A stretch of 18,649 nt of DNA from assembly GCF_000497445.1 (NCBI RefSeq), contig NZ_CM002285.1, positions 6,117,219 through 6,135,867 on the forward strand. The letters run 5' to 3'. The position numbers were made by a program, and so were the translations under genes. The stretch is from Streptomyces roseochromogenus subsp. oscitans DS 12.976 (GTDB taxonomy: Bacteria; Actinomycetota; Actinomycetes; Streptomycetales; Streptomycetaceae). The notes under the pieces are model-generated. The model ran no database searches, had not been told where the DNA came from, and saw only the letters and a program-made list of their open reading frames with translations. Shown piece after piece: positions 1 through 6,747 of this stretch (the stretch's first letter is position 1; each line of letters starts with the position of its first letter).

Positions 1-44
1 AGGGCCGCGCCGACGGAGAAGGCCAGCGAATCACACGGCAGGGT

Positions 45-1382
45 TCACGCCCCCAGCGTGCGCGTCACCACATAGATCAGCAGTCCCGCCAGTGATCCCA
101 CCACCGTGCCGTTGATCCGGATGAACTGCAGGTCGCGGCCGATGTGAGCCTCGATCTTCCGGGTGGTGTGCTCGGCGTCCCAGCCGGCGACCGTGTCGGT
201 GATCAGCGAGGTGATCTCCTTGCGGTAGGTCGTCACGACGTGCACCGCCGCGCCCTCGACCCAGCTGTCGACCTTCTCCTGCACCTTCGGCTCGGATGCC
301 ATCCGCGCGCCCAGCGACAGCAGCGCGGCCCGCACCCGCAGCCGCAGCTCGCTCCGCTCGTCCTCGGCCGCCGCCACGATCATGGACCGTACGGCCGTCC
401 AGGCGGACGCGATCAGGTCCTGCACCTCGCCACGGCCCAGCACCTCGCCCTTGAGCCGCTCCACCCGCGCCCGGGTGTCCGTGTCGGACTGCAGGTCGGA
501 GGCGAAGTCGGTGAGAAAGCGGTCCAGCGCGCCGCGCGCCGGATGCGCGGGCATGTCCCGCATCTCGGCACAGAAACGCAGCAGCTCCTTGTAGACGCGC
601 TCGCCGACCTTGCGGTCCACGAATCTCGGGGTCCAGCCCGGGGCGCCGCCCTCCACCGCCACCATCACCTCGTCCCGGTGCAGCACCAGCCAGTCGTGCG
701 CCCGGGTCACCACCAGGTCCACCACCCGCCGGTGCCCGCCGTCGGCGACGATCCCCTCCAGCAGCTTGCCCAGGCCCGGGGCGATCTCCTGGGTGTTCGC
801 CCGCCGGGTGACGGCCTCGGTCACGACCGCCTGCACGTCCGAGTCCCGCAGCACCGTCAGCGCGCCGCGCAGCGCGGTCGCCAGTTCCGCCGTCACCCGG
901 TCCGCGTGCTCCGGCTCGGCCAGCCAGGCCCCGAGCCGGCTGCCGATACCGACCGCGCGCAGCCGCTGCCGTACGACGTCCTCGGAGAGGAAGTTCTCAC
1001 CGACGAACTCGCCGAGTGAGACACCCAGCTGGTCCTTCTTGGTGGGAATGATCGCGGTGTGCGGAATGGGCAACCCGAGCGGGTGCCGGAACAGCGCGGT
1101 GACCGCGAACCAGTCGGCGAGGGCGCCGACCATGCCGGCCTCGGCGGCCGCGGCCACATACCCGGCCCAGGGCCCGGCGCCCTGGTGCCCGGCGAGCTTG
1201 GCCAGGACATAGACCAGCGCCACGAACAGCAGCAGACCCGTCGCCGTGAGCTTCATACGGCACACCCCGCGCCGGCGCTCCTCGTCGGCCGGGGTGAAGG
1301 CCGTCATGGTGCGGTACGACACGCCTCGCGCCGTCGCCGTCGCCGGTGCCGACGCCGTCGTCTCCGTCTCGGTCGGTTCCAT
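45..1382 (-). CDS. DUF445 family membrane protein
   Basis: Product of 445 aa. A membrane segment lies at about residues 45-64. It is followed by the conserved DUF445 block at about 83-134, with GALADWFAVTALFRHPLG, then IPHTAIIPTKKDQLG and GEFVGENFL. A long, mostly helical middle part follows, and a second membrane segment sits at the extreme C-terminus (VVGSLAGLLIYVV). This is the usual DUF445 layout, with both ends in the membrane and a large domain between. The biochemical role of the family is not established. I chose the ATG at 1380-1382 because GGTGGAG lies just upstream. The open frame continues upstream to 1523 but has no good ribosome binding site. Internal ATGs at about 1307 and 1256 are possible alternatives, because the first ~42 residues are Thr/Ala-rich and poorly family-like. 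It is divergent from the SGNH hydrolase gene. The family call is secure and the start moderately so. Confidence 0.9.
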   Translation of the reverse strand: MEPTETETTASAPATATARGVSYRTMTAFTPADEERRRGVCRMKLTATGLLLFVALVYVLAKLAGHQGAGPWAGYVAAAAEAGMVGALADWFAVTALFRHPLGLPIPHTAIIPTKKDQLGVSLGEFVGENFLSEDVVRQRLRAVGIGSRLGAWLAEPEHADRVTAELATALRGALTVLRDSDVQAVVTEAVTRRANTQEIAPGLGKLLEGIVADGGHRRVVDLVVTRAHDWLVLHRDEVMVAVEGGAPGWTPRFVDRKVGERVYKELLRFCAEMRDMPAHPARGALDRFLTDFASDLQSDTDTRARVERLKGEVLGRGEVQDLIASAWTAVRSMIVAAAEDERSELRLRVRAALLSLGARMASEPKVQEKVDSWVEGAAVHVVTTYRKEITSLITDTVAGWDAEHTTRKIEAHIGRDLQFIRINGTVVGSLAGLLIYVVTRTLGA

Positions 1383-1397
1383 CAGCTCCACCCGTTC

Positions 1398-1419
1398 GGT
1401 GATCCCGCGGTGATCCCGC
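1398..1419. repeat. Perfect tandem 11-bp direct repeat in the DUF445 promoter/leader
   Basis: GGTGATCCCGC occurs twice back to back (1398-1408 and 1409-1419), beginning 16 bases upstream of the DUF445 start. An 11-bp period puts both copies on the same face of the helix, as expected for a two-site operator. It could equally be a chance duplication in the 5' leader. Confidence 0.5.
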
Positions 1420-1517
1420 ACACAATTGTCCCTGCCTGACCGACTCCCGGAACGGAACAAGAGTTCCCGGCGTATGTCCGAACGGCGGTTTGGGCAGGGT
1501 CCTGACAGCTCTCCCCG

Positions 1518-1537
1518 GCCCATGACGCATCATGGGC
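1518..1537. promoter_or_regulatory. Perfect 8+8 bp inverted repeat upstream of the SGNH hydrolase gene
   Basis: Arms GCCCATGA (1518-1525) and TCATGGGC (1530-1537) are separated by CGCA. The site lies about 51 bases upstream of the preferred GTG start at 1589, in the divergent intergenic region. Its symmetry and place suggest a binding site for a dimeric regulator. A smaller inverted repeat (GGAAC / GTTCC, 1454-1467) lies nearby. No regulator is assigned. Confidence 0.5.
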
Positions 1538-1588
1538 TCATCAAGATCGGAGCCTTGGGCTCCCGCCTCCGAGGAGAACCCCACCAGC

Positions 1589-2923
1589 GTGACCAGGCGA
1601 CAGGGCTATGCGGTGCTGAGTGCGCTCGTCGCGCTGGTCGTGGCCGTGTCCGCCGCGATCTACCTCACCGTGGCGGCCGACCACGGCGCCGCACGCAGCG
1701 CTCTCGCCGACGACCGCCCGCACCACGGCTCCTCCGCCGCCCCCGCCTCGACCGGCACCTGGGTCGGCGCCTGGTCCACCTCCCCGGTCGGCGGCGAACC
1801 CGGCACCGAGACCGAGGGGCTCGCGGGCCACTCGGTGCGCAATGTCGTGCACACGAGCACCGGTGGTACGAGCGCCCGGATCACGCTGTCCAACCTCTAC
1901 GGCCAGACCCCACTGACCCTCACACACGCCTCGATCGCGCTGTCCGCGGGCGACGGCACCGCCGCGGCCGACCCGGACTCGATGGGCCGCCTCACCTTCA
2001 ACGGCGCCACCAGCGTGGTCATCCCGCCCGGCGAACAGGTCGTCAGCGACGCCGTACGCCTCGCCATCCCGCACGACAGCGACGTCCTGATCACCACCTA
2101 CTCGCCAACCCCCTCCGGCCCGGTCACCTACCACCCGTACGCCCGGCAGACCTCCTACCTCGCCGACGGCGACGCGACCGAGGACGCGACCGGCACCCCG
2201 TACACCGAACAGACCCCGCACTGGCGCTACTTGACGTCCCTCGACGTCCTCAGCAACGAAGCGGACGGCACGGTCGTCGTGTTCGGGGACTCCATCACCG
2301 ACGGCATAACGTCCACCACCGGCGCCAACCACCGCTGGCCGGACATCCTCGCGGCCCGGCTGCGCGGCGCGCTGGAGAGCGGCCGGCAGGTGCCGCGCTA
2401 CAGCGTCGTGAACGAGGGCATCAGCGGCAACCAGGTCCTCGCCGACGGACTCGGCCGGCCCGCCGAGAACCAGAGCGGGCTCGGCCGCTTCGGCAGGGAC
2501 GCGCTCTCCCGCCCCGGCGTCAAGGTCGTCGTCATTGACCTCGGCGTCAACGACATCCTGCGCAACCCTCAGCTCGCCGACCCGAACAGCATCATCGCCG
2601 GTCTGCGCACACTCGTCCGCGAGGCGCACGCCCGCGGTCTGAAGGCTGTCGGCGCCACGCTGATGCCGTTCCAGGGCCACCGCAGCTATAGCCCGGCCCG
2701 GGAGGCGGTGCGTCAGCAGGTCAACGCGCGGATACGTGCCGGTGGCGTGTACGACGCGGTCGTCGACTTCGACAAGGCGCTGCGCGACCCCTACGACCCA
2801 CGCCGGCTCCGCCCCGATGACGACTCCGGCGACCACCTCCACCCCAGCGACCGGGGCTTCAGCAGGATGGCCGAGGTGTTCGACCTGAACATGCTCAAAG
2901 GCGCGGGGCAGGCGGAGCTGTAG
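1589..2923 (+). CDS. Secreted or membrane-anchored SGNH/GDSL-type hydrolase
   Basis: Predicted ester hydrolase of 444 aa acting outside the membrane. The N-terminus is a signal or anchor sequence: MTRRQGY, then a hydrophobic run with ALVALVVAVSAAIYL. An accessory, probably beta-rich region covers about residues 50-215 (TWVGAWSTSP, ARITLSNLYGQ). The SGNH domain follows: block I VVVFGDSITDG with nucleophile Ser235, block II NEGISGNQVL, block III VIDLGVNDI, and block V DHLHPSDRGF with Asp415 and His418. All catalytic blocks are intact. I prefer GTG 1589, because GAGGAG lies about 12 bases upstream and this start gives a clean signal sequence. The upstream ATG at 1532 lacks a ribosome binding site and sits inside a perfect palindrome. 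The true substrate (lipid, acetylated sugar or other ester) cannot be read from the sequence. Confidence 0.88.
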   Translation: MTRRQGYAVLSALVALVVAVSAAIYLTVAADHGAARSALADDRPHHGSSAAPASTGTWVGAWSTSPVGGEPGTETEGLAGHSVRNVVHTSTGGTSARITLSNLYGQTPLTLTHASIALSAGDGTAAADPDSMGRLTFNGATSVVIPPGEQVVSDAVRLAIPHDSDVLITTYSPTPSGPVTYHPYARQTSYLADGDATEDATGTPYTEQTPHWRYLTSLDVLSNEADGTVVVFGDSITDGITSTTGANHRWPDILAARLRGALESGRQVPRYSVVNEGISGNQVLADGLGRPAENQSGLGRFGRDALSRPGVKVVVIDLGVNDILRNPQLADPNSIIAGLRTLVREAHARGLKAVGATLMPFQGHRSYSPAREAVRQQVNARIRAGGVYDAVVDFDKALRDPYDPRRLRPDDDSGDHLHPSDRGFSRMAEVFDLNMLKGAGQAEL

Positions 2924-3024
2924 CTACGGGCAGGCGGAACCGCGGGTGCGGCGGACGGGCGGCACTGTAGCGACGGGCGGGCGGAACCGCGGGTGCGGCA
3001 GGCAGGCGGAACCGCAGCTGCGGC
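2906..3024. repeat. GC-rich short repeats between the SGNH hydrolase gene and rdgB
   Basis: Three copies of a ~25-base unit built on GGCAGGCGGAACCGC lie at 2928-2952, 2975-2999 and 3001-3024. The first two differ at one base. A partial copy (GGGCAGGCGGAGCTG, 2906-2920) covers the end of the hydrolase gene. Each unit can form a small hairpin (CCGC-GGGT-GCGG), and the third contains the perfect palindrome CCGCAGCTGCGG (3012-3023). They may act as a weak terminator or be a slippage-generated repeat. Confidence 0.6.
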
Positions 3025-3044
3025 GGCGAGGAATACTGGCGGGC

Positions 3045-3647
3045 ATGACCCGCTTGATCCTCGCCACCCGCAACACCGGAAAGATCACCGAGCTGAGGGC
3101 CATCCTGGCCGACGCCGGCCTCACCCACGAACTCGTCGGCGCCGACGCGTACCCCGACATCCCGGACGTCAAGGAAACCGGCGTCACCTTCGCCGAGAAC
3201 GCCCTCCTCAAAGCCCACGCCCTCGCCCGGGCCACGGGCCTCCCGGCCGTCGCCGACGACTCCGGCCTCTGTGTCGACGTCCTGAACGGCGCCCCCGGCA
3301 TCTTCTCCGCCCGCTGGGCCGGCCGGCACGGCGACGACAAGGCCAACCTGGACCTCCTGCTGGCCCAGCTCTCCGACATCGCGGACGAGCACCGCGGGGC
3401 CCACTTCGCGTGCGCGGCGGCCTTGGCGCTGCCGGACGGGCGGGAGCGAGTGGTCGAGGGGCAGTTGCGGGGCGTACTGCGGCACGCCCCGGCGGGCACG
3501 AACGGCTTCGGTTACGACCCGATCCTGCAGCCGGAGGGCGAGACGCGCACGTGCGCCGAGCTGAGCCCGGAGGAGAAGAACGCGATCAGCCATCGGGGGG
3601 AGGCGTTCCGGGCACTGGTGCCGGTCGTACGGGAACTACTCGGCTGA
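3045..3647 (+). CDS. rdgB: RdgB/HAM1 family non-canonical purine NTP pyrophosphatase
   Basis: House-cleaning enzyme of 200 aa. The family hydrolyses dITP, XTP and ITP to the monophosphate plus pyrophosphate in the cytoplasm, keeping deaminated purines out of DNA and RNA. All signature elements are present: ILATRNTGKITEL (5-17), ETGVTFAENALLKA (44-57), ADDSGLCVD (70-78) with the catalytic Asp pair 71-72, GIFSARWAG (85-93), GTNGFGYDPI (151-160), and ELSPEEKNAISHRGEAF (172-188). The length matches the family. I chose ATG 3045 because the protein starts directly with the conserved beta strand. GAGGA lies about 12 bases upstream, which is rather far. Longer in-frame starts fall inside the repeat block and look non-coding. 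A strong hairpin follows the stop. In many actinomycetes rdgB follows rph, but here its neighbour is the hydrolase gene. Confidence 0.96.
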   Translation: MTRLILATRNTGKITELRAILADAGLTHELVGADAYPDIPDVKETGVTFAENALLKAHALARATGLPAVADDSGLCVDVLNGAPGIFSARWAGRHGDDKANLDLLLAQLSDIADEHRGAHFACAAALALPDGRERVVEGQLRGVLRHAPAGTNGFGYDPILQPEGETRTCAELSPEEKNAISHRGEAFRALVPVVRELLG

Positions 3648-3657
3648 GAGCGGAAGT

Positions 3658-3681
3658 GGGGCCGTCCAGACGGACGGCCCC
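3658..3681. terminator. Strong hairpin terminator after rdgB
   Basis: A perfect 10-bp stem, GGGGCCGTCC (3658-3667) paired with GGACGGCCCC (3672-3681), has loop AGAC. It lies 11 bases after the rdgB stop and 11 bases beyond the 3' end of the opposing tRNA gene, so it probably ends transcripts from both sides. There is no U-tract, as is common in Streptomyces. Confidence 0.85.
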
Positions 3682-3691
3682 ACTGCGTCTG

Positions 3692-3766
3692 TAGGCCCGG
3701 TGGGACTCGAACCCACGACACACCGGACCTAAACCGGCGCCCTCTTGCCAGCTGGGGTACGGGCCC
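3692..3766 (-). tRNA. tRNA with anticodon UAG (nominally Leu), short variable loop
   Basis: The minus strand folds as a 75-nt tRNA. The acceptor stem is GGGCCCG/CGGGCCU, with a G-U pair at 1:72. The D arm has a three-pair CCC/GGG stem and the AGCTGG loop. The anticodon stem is GCCGG/CCGGT with loop TTTAGGT (U33, anticodon UAG, G37). The variable loop is GTGTC, and the T arm is GTGGG-TTCGAGT-CCCAC. The discriminator base is A and CCA is not encoded. UAG would read the Leu codon CUA. However, bacterial tRNA-Leu normally has a long variable arm (class II), whereas this one has only five bases (class I). The tRNA call is firm, but the amino-acid identity is not. A terminator lies beyond the 3' end, and two HNH genes lie upstream on the same strand. 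Confidence 0.9.
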
Positions 3767-3781
3767 TCAGCATTGCCTACT

Positions 3782-4441
3782 CTACTGGGCGCTACGGACC
3801 GCTCGTCGCCCTCCTCGACACCAGGTGCTGGTGATCGCGTGGCAGTTAGGGCACAGCAACCGCAGATTCTCCCGCCGGTTGTCGCGCCAGTCCCCGTTGA
3901 TGTGATCGATCTCCAGCGTCATGGGCTTGCCGAGCCACTCCGGGCCGACTGCACATCTGGCGCACTGCTCAGGTACGCCCACTTCGTGGAGCGCACGCCG
4001 GAGGCGTTTGGTCGCGATCCGGTGTGCGCCGTCGTGTCTTACGAGGACGTCCTCCGGCCGCTTGGCATTCGTACTCGGCTTCCCTCTCTGATGGGCTTGC
4101 CCGAGAAAGTGCGCAGTGTCGAGGCAGTCGTCGGCGATCCACCTGCGAAGCTTCGCGCGCTGGCCACCATTGTTCGTGCGGCCCAGGCGGTGAAGCACCT
4201 CGGCGATGGAAACTGACTCATCGACCACCGCCCGCAACTCATCAGGACTGGGGCGCGCTTGCCTGCCGGCGGGTGCGAAGTGCGAGATGTCGATGCCAAA
4301 GTAGGCGAATCGCTTCACGAGGTATCCGGGCAGGTGTCCGTACGGTCGGGTACCGAAGAAGGCGATGACCTCGTCAAGGCTTGAGCACTGCGCGGCTGCC
4401 TGGGCCAACCGTTCGCGCGTGTACTGCACGCCGCTGCTCAT
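3782..4441 (-). CDS. HNH endonuclease-like protein, downstream gene of a coupled pair
   Basis: Product of 219 aa. It has two similar helical, HTH-like repeats at about residues 7-55 and 65-112, ending in IDISHF and LDTAHF. A C-terminal HNH domain follows: CxxC at 160/163, LEIDHINGD with His180, ENLRLLCPNCH with Asn192, Cys197, Cys200 and His201. The cysteines should bind zinc and the His/Asn/His set should hold the catalytic metal, so the nuclease appears intact. I chose ATG 4439-4441, which has AGGA six bases upstream and overlaps the TGA of the upstream homologue (ATGA). The gene ends 16 bases before the 5' end of the tRNA gene. Free-standing HNH proteins of this repeat-plus-HNH type are common in actinomycetes and their phages. 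A selfish homing role, a restriction role or another DNA cut cannot be told apart here. Confidence 0.85.
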   Translation of the reverse strand: MSSGVQYTRERLAQAAAQCSSLDEVIAFFGTRPYGHLPGYLVKRFAYFGIDISHFAPAGRQARPSPDELRAVVDESVSIAEVLHRLGRTNNGGQRAKLRRWIADDCLDTAHFLGQAHQRGKPSTNAKRPEDVLVRHDGAHRIATKRLRRALHEVGVPEQCARCAVGPEWLGKPMTLEIDHINGDWRDNRRENLRLLCPNCHAITSTWCRGGRRAVRSAQ

Positions 4442-5100
4442 AGGGTTCCTGCCCGAGAACGCCCCTTTCCCCGACCTCGATAAGTGTCCGTTGCTGAGTG
4501 ACAGTTGGGGCAGAGGAACCTGAGGTTGTCGATGCGGTTGTTCCGCCAGTTGCCGTCGATGTGGTCTACCTCCAGCGGGAGCGGTTCGCCCAGCCAGACC
4601 GGTTCGATGTCGCACAGGGCACAGCGCTCCTCGACGCCCACCTCGTTCATCACCCTCTTGAGGCGGTAGCTCGGGATGCACGGAGCATGCGCCGACGTGT
4701 CCTCGACGAGGATCTCTGCAGGGGTTCGGCGGCGCTGGTTGTACCTCATCCGCTCGGTGCGGACCACAGGCGCGAAGTGCGAGGTGTCGATGCCGTACGC
4801 CTTGATTCGCCGGGCGATGTTGGCCTGGTGGCCACCGACCGAGTCCAGTCCTAGTTGGCGTACCACCTCGTTGATGCTGGCCGATGCTGCCACCACCGGT
4901 TCAAGAACCGTGCGTGTCCACTTCACCCCCTCCCGATCGAAATGCGAGACATCCACCCCCAGCTTCTTCATTCGCTCGCAGACATAGCGCCGCGTCGAAC
5001 TCCCCGGATCCACCCCCAGCCTCTCCGGTGCCTCCGACAACGTTCGCGCCCCGCGAGCCGCCTCCTCCAGTCGCTCCTTGGTGTACATGCTGACCCCCAT
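4438..5100 (-). CDS. HNH endonuclease-like protein, upstream gene of a coupled pair
   Basis: Product of 220 aa, homologous to the gene that follows it. Two helical repeats lie at about residues 6-54 (ending VDVSHF) and 62-109 (ending IDTSHF). A basic linker (YNQRRRTPAEIL) and the HNH domain follow: CALC at 160-163, LEVDHIDGNW with His180, DNLRFLCPNCH with Asn192, Cys197, Cys200 and His201. These key residues fall at the same numbers as in the neighbour. I chose ATG 5098-5100 because GGAGGGG lies five bases upstream. A second ATG four codons later is less well placed. The stop TGA overlaps the next start by four bases, so the two proteins are probably made together and may form a heterodimer. 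No partner methylase is visible nearby. The domain call is firm and the biological role unknown. Confidence 0.85.
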   Translation of the reverse strand: MGVSMYTKERLEEAARGARTLSEAPERLGVDPGSSTRRYVCERMKKLGVDVSHFDREGVKWTRTVLEPVVAASASINEVVRQLGLDSVGGHQANIARRIKAYGIDTSHFAPVVRTERMRYNQRRRTPAEILVEDTSAHAPCIPSYRLKRVMNEVGVEERCALCDIEPVWLGEPLPLEVDHIDGNWRNNRIDNLRFLCPNCHSATDTYRGRGKGRSRAGTL

Positions 5101-5203
5101 CGAGCCCCTCCATTCCGGGCGTACGTTCGCAGCCCGTACGGAGTAACGAACCGTAAATCGGACGGTCACGCCTGGGAAGGGAAAGTCACGCGTCGGTGGT
5201 GGA

Positions 5204-5368
5204 TCAGGGCCGCACGATCATCAGAACGGACATGGTGGCCCACAACAGGTTGAACACCCCGGTGACCATGGCGAGCCGCGCGGGATTCGCGCCCCGGCCC
5301 TCCACCAGCGCGCTCTGGAGAGGCAGCGCCAGCGCGCCCAGCACGACGGCGGCGAGGGAGGTGAGCAT
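5204..5368 (-). CDS. Small hydrophobic membrane protein (54 aa)
   Basis: Two hydrophobic stretches, SLAAVVLGALALPLQSAL near residues 4-21 and TGVFNLLWATMSVLMIV near 36-52, are joined by a polar turn (VEGRGANPARLAM). This predicts a two-pass inner-membrane protein. I chose ATG 5366-5368 because GGGGAG lies about 9 bases upstream. An open extension to 5488 is basic, low in coding character and lacks a ribosome binding site. I do not recognise the family. Small proteins of this type are common in Streptomyces, so it is likely a real gene of unknown function. Confidence 0.65.
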   Translation of the reverse strand: MLTSLAAVVLGALALPLQSALVEGRGANPARLAMVTGVFNLLWATMSVLMIVRP

Positions 5369-5593
5369 GGGTACGACTCCCCTGCGGTGACTGCACCGGG
5401 CGAGGGTACGGCGGGCCCAGTATCTGCTGGAGGCGGCGCCGTACCCCGTAGAACGCATCGCGACCCGGACGGGCTTCGGCTCGCCCACGGCCTTCAGGGA
5501 ACGCTTCCGGAGGGTGGTGGGGACGAGCCCGCAGGCGTATCGGAGGGCGTTCAGGGCGGGGGCGCTGTGACCGGGGTTGTAGCCGGAGCCTGC

Positions 5594-5896
5594 TTAAGCC
5601 TTGCGGTCGGCGACGGCCCAGGAGGCGAGGGCGACGGCACCGGCGACACCGAGGACGGAGGGCCAGGCGCCGACCTTCTTGGCCAGTGGGTGGGACCCGG
5701 CGAACGCGGCGACGTAAGCGGCGCTGAGCGCCCCCGCGGCCTTCCCGCCGGCCTGCTTCCGCCACTGCTGAGCGGCAGCGGCACCGGCCACGGCCAGCAC
5801 GGCCCCACCCAGCTGCCGCTTCTTGGTCCAGCGGGCAACACCGTATCCACCGACGAGCCCGGTAGCGGCAAGAACTGCACTGGGAACCCTGGCCAT
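5594..5896 (-). CDS. Small Ala/Gly-rich membrane protein (100 aa)
   Basis: Predicted membrane protein with hydrophobic segments at about residues 5-22 (SAVLAATGLVGGYGVA), 29-43 (LGGAVLAVAGAAAAQ), 53-66 (AAGALSAAYVAAFA) and 79-95 (PSVLGVAGAVALASWAV). Short basic links (RWTKKRQ, QQWRKQAGGK, HPLAKK) separate them. It starts at ATG 5894-5896 with an excellent AGGAGG seven bases upstream. It looks like a conserved actinomycete hypothetical, but I cannot name a family or function. The next gene downstream, the 54-aa membrane protein, is 225 bases away, so they are probably not tightly coupled. Confidence 0.8.
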   Translation of the reverse strand: MARVPSAVLAATGLVGGYGVARWTKKRQLGGAVLAVAGAAAAQQWRKQAGGKAAGALSAAYVAAFAGSHPLAKKVGAWPSVLGVAGAVALASWAVADRKA

Positions 5897-6003
5897 GAGC
5901 GCCTCCTAGCGTCCGTTATGTCTGCGCTGAGGCTAACGCGCAGGTCGGCGAGGGGTTGGAACCTGAGTCGGGGTCTGTCAAGTTTCTGACAGGAGGGCCC
6001 CAA

Positions 6004-6039
6004 GCCGAGAAGCCCCCCGGTGCTGGGGGGCTTCTCGGC
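6004..6039 (-). terminator. Very strong hairpin terminator
   Basis: A perfect 15-bp stem, GCCGAGAAGCCCCCC (6004-6018) with GGGGGGCTTCTCGGC (6025-6039), has loop GGTGCT. It lies between the 100-aa protein gene and the small secreted protein gene. It most likely ends the minus-strand transcript of the secreted protein, whose stop is about 140 bases away, and insulates the genes beyond. Confidence 0.85.
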
Positions 6040-6177
6040 CGCGCTGTCGTTCACCGGGGGTGCAGGCCTCAGGAGGACAAGGCCGGCACCCCCCTTCGGC
6101 GATGGGCAGGCCGACCGGCCTACCGGACGCCTGGCCGGCCGTCGCTGTCCGCCGTACAGGAATACGGAACCGGCCGC

Positions 6178-6456
6178 TTAGCCGATGCTGTCGTTGCAGC
6201 CCATGGTCGAGCCGATGTGGGTGCTCTGCGCGCCCGGGTCGCCCTCGCCGTTGATCGCGTTGCCCAGCGCGCCGTTGAGGATCCCGAGCTCGCCGATGAC
6301 GTCGAGGTTGAGGTCGTGCGACCGGCAGTTGGCGCTCTGCATGGCGCTGCTGCCGCCCCCGCCCCCCTCGCCGCCGGCGTAAGCGGGCCCGGAGGCCAGG
6401 AGCCCGACGCTGCCGATGGCCGCGACCAGGACGGCGGTCTTGTGAAGCTTGTGCAT
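6178..6456 (-). CDS. Small secreted protein with two cysteines (92 aa)
   Basis: The N-terminus is a clear Sec signal peptide: MHKLHK, then AVLVAAIGSVGLLASGPAYA, with likely cleavage after residue 27. The mature ~65-aa protein begins with a Gly-rich run (GGEGGGGGSS). It then has SANCRSHDLNLDVIGELG, ILNGALGNAINGEG and STHIGSTMGCNDS. Cys44 and Cys87 could form one disulfide. ATG 6454-6456 is preceded by GGAG at good spacing. I have a general recollection of similar small exported Streptomyces proteins, but I cannot give a family name or role. It lacks the chaplin and rodlin signatures. A long, relatively AT-rich leader upstream suggests its own promoter, and the strong hairpin downstream suggests a single-gene transcript. 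Confidence 0.85.
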   Translation of the reverse strand: MHKLHKTAVLVAAIGSVGLLASGPAYAGGEGGGGGSSAMQSANCRSHDLNLDVIGELGILNGALGNAINGEGDPGAQSTHIGSTMGCNDSIG

Positions 6457-6747
6457 GTCATCTCCAGATGTGCGTACGGATACGGTCAGTGACAGGTCGA
6501 CCGCTTGCAGTTATGGAGATTAGTGAGAAAATACCCCAATGTGGACGGAGGCGCGCCGGTATTGTGATCACGAAACGGCAGCATCCCGAAATCATACGAA
6601 CTGACGAAAGCGCGGCATCCGGGCGGTAATTCCCGTGCCGCCGACTCATCCGAGCGGCCGACTGCACCACGGCCGCCGGGGCGACGAACCACAGCCGACC
6701 GCGACGCCCAAAGGCGGCGCAACCCCGTCGAGCGGTGCATCACTCGG
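6457..6747. other. Intergenic stretch: leader of the secreted-protein gene, no gene seen
   Basis: No supported coding region is seen. On the minus strand it holds the probable promoter and 5' leader of the small secreted protein. It includes an unusually AT-rich patch around 6515-6540, with GGGTATTTTCT and TAATCT on the minus strand that could be part of a promoter. I could not fit a convincing -35/-10 pair. The part beyond about 6640 grades into the gene-remnant region. Confidence 0.5.

Noticed and set aside
1541..2842. Minus-strand open frame (433 codons) opposite the SGNH hydrolase
   Set aside because: The plus strand encodes all SGNH blocks. The antisense translation is Val/Gly/Arg-rich with no motifs.
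5387..5989. Plus-strand open frame (200 codons) opposite the 100-aa membrane protein
   Set aside because: It is Gly/Pro-rich without domains. The minus-strand gene has an excellent ribosome binding site and membrane segments.
6178..6456. Chaplin or rodlin identity for the small secreted protein
   Set aside because: Signal peptide, size and glycine content are suggestive. However, the chaplin core (GN...P.N.CGN) and the rodlin sequence pattern are absent, so only a general call is given.
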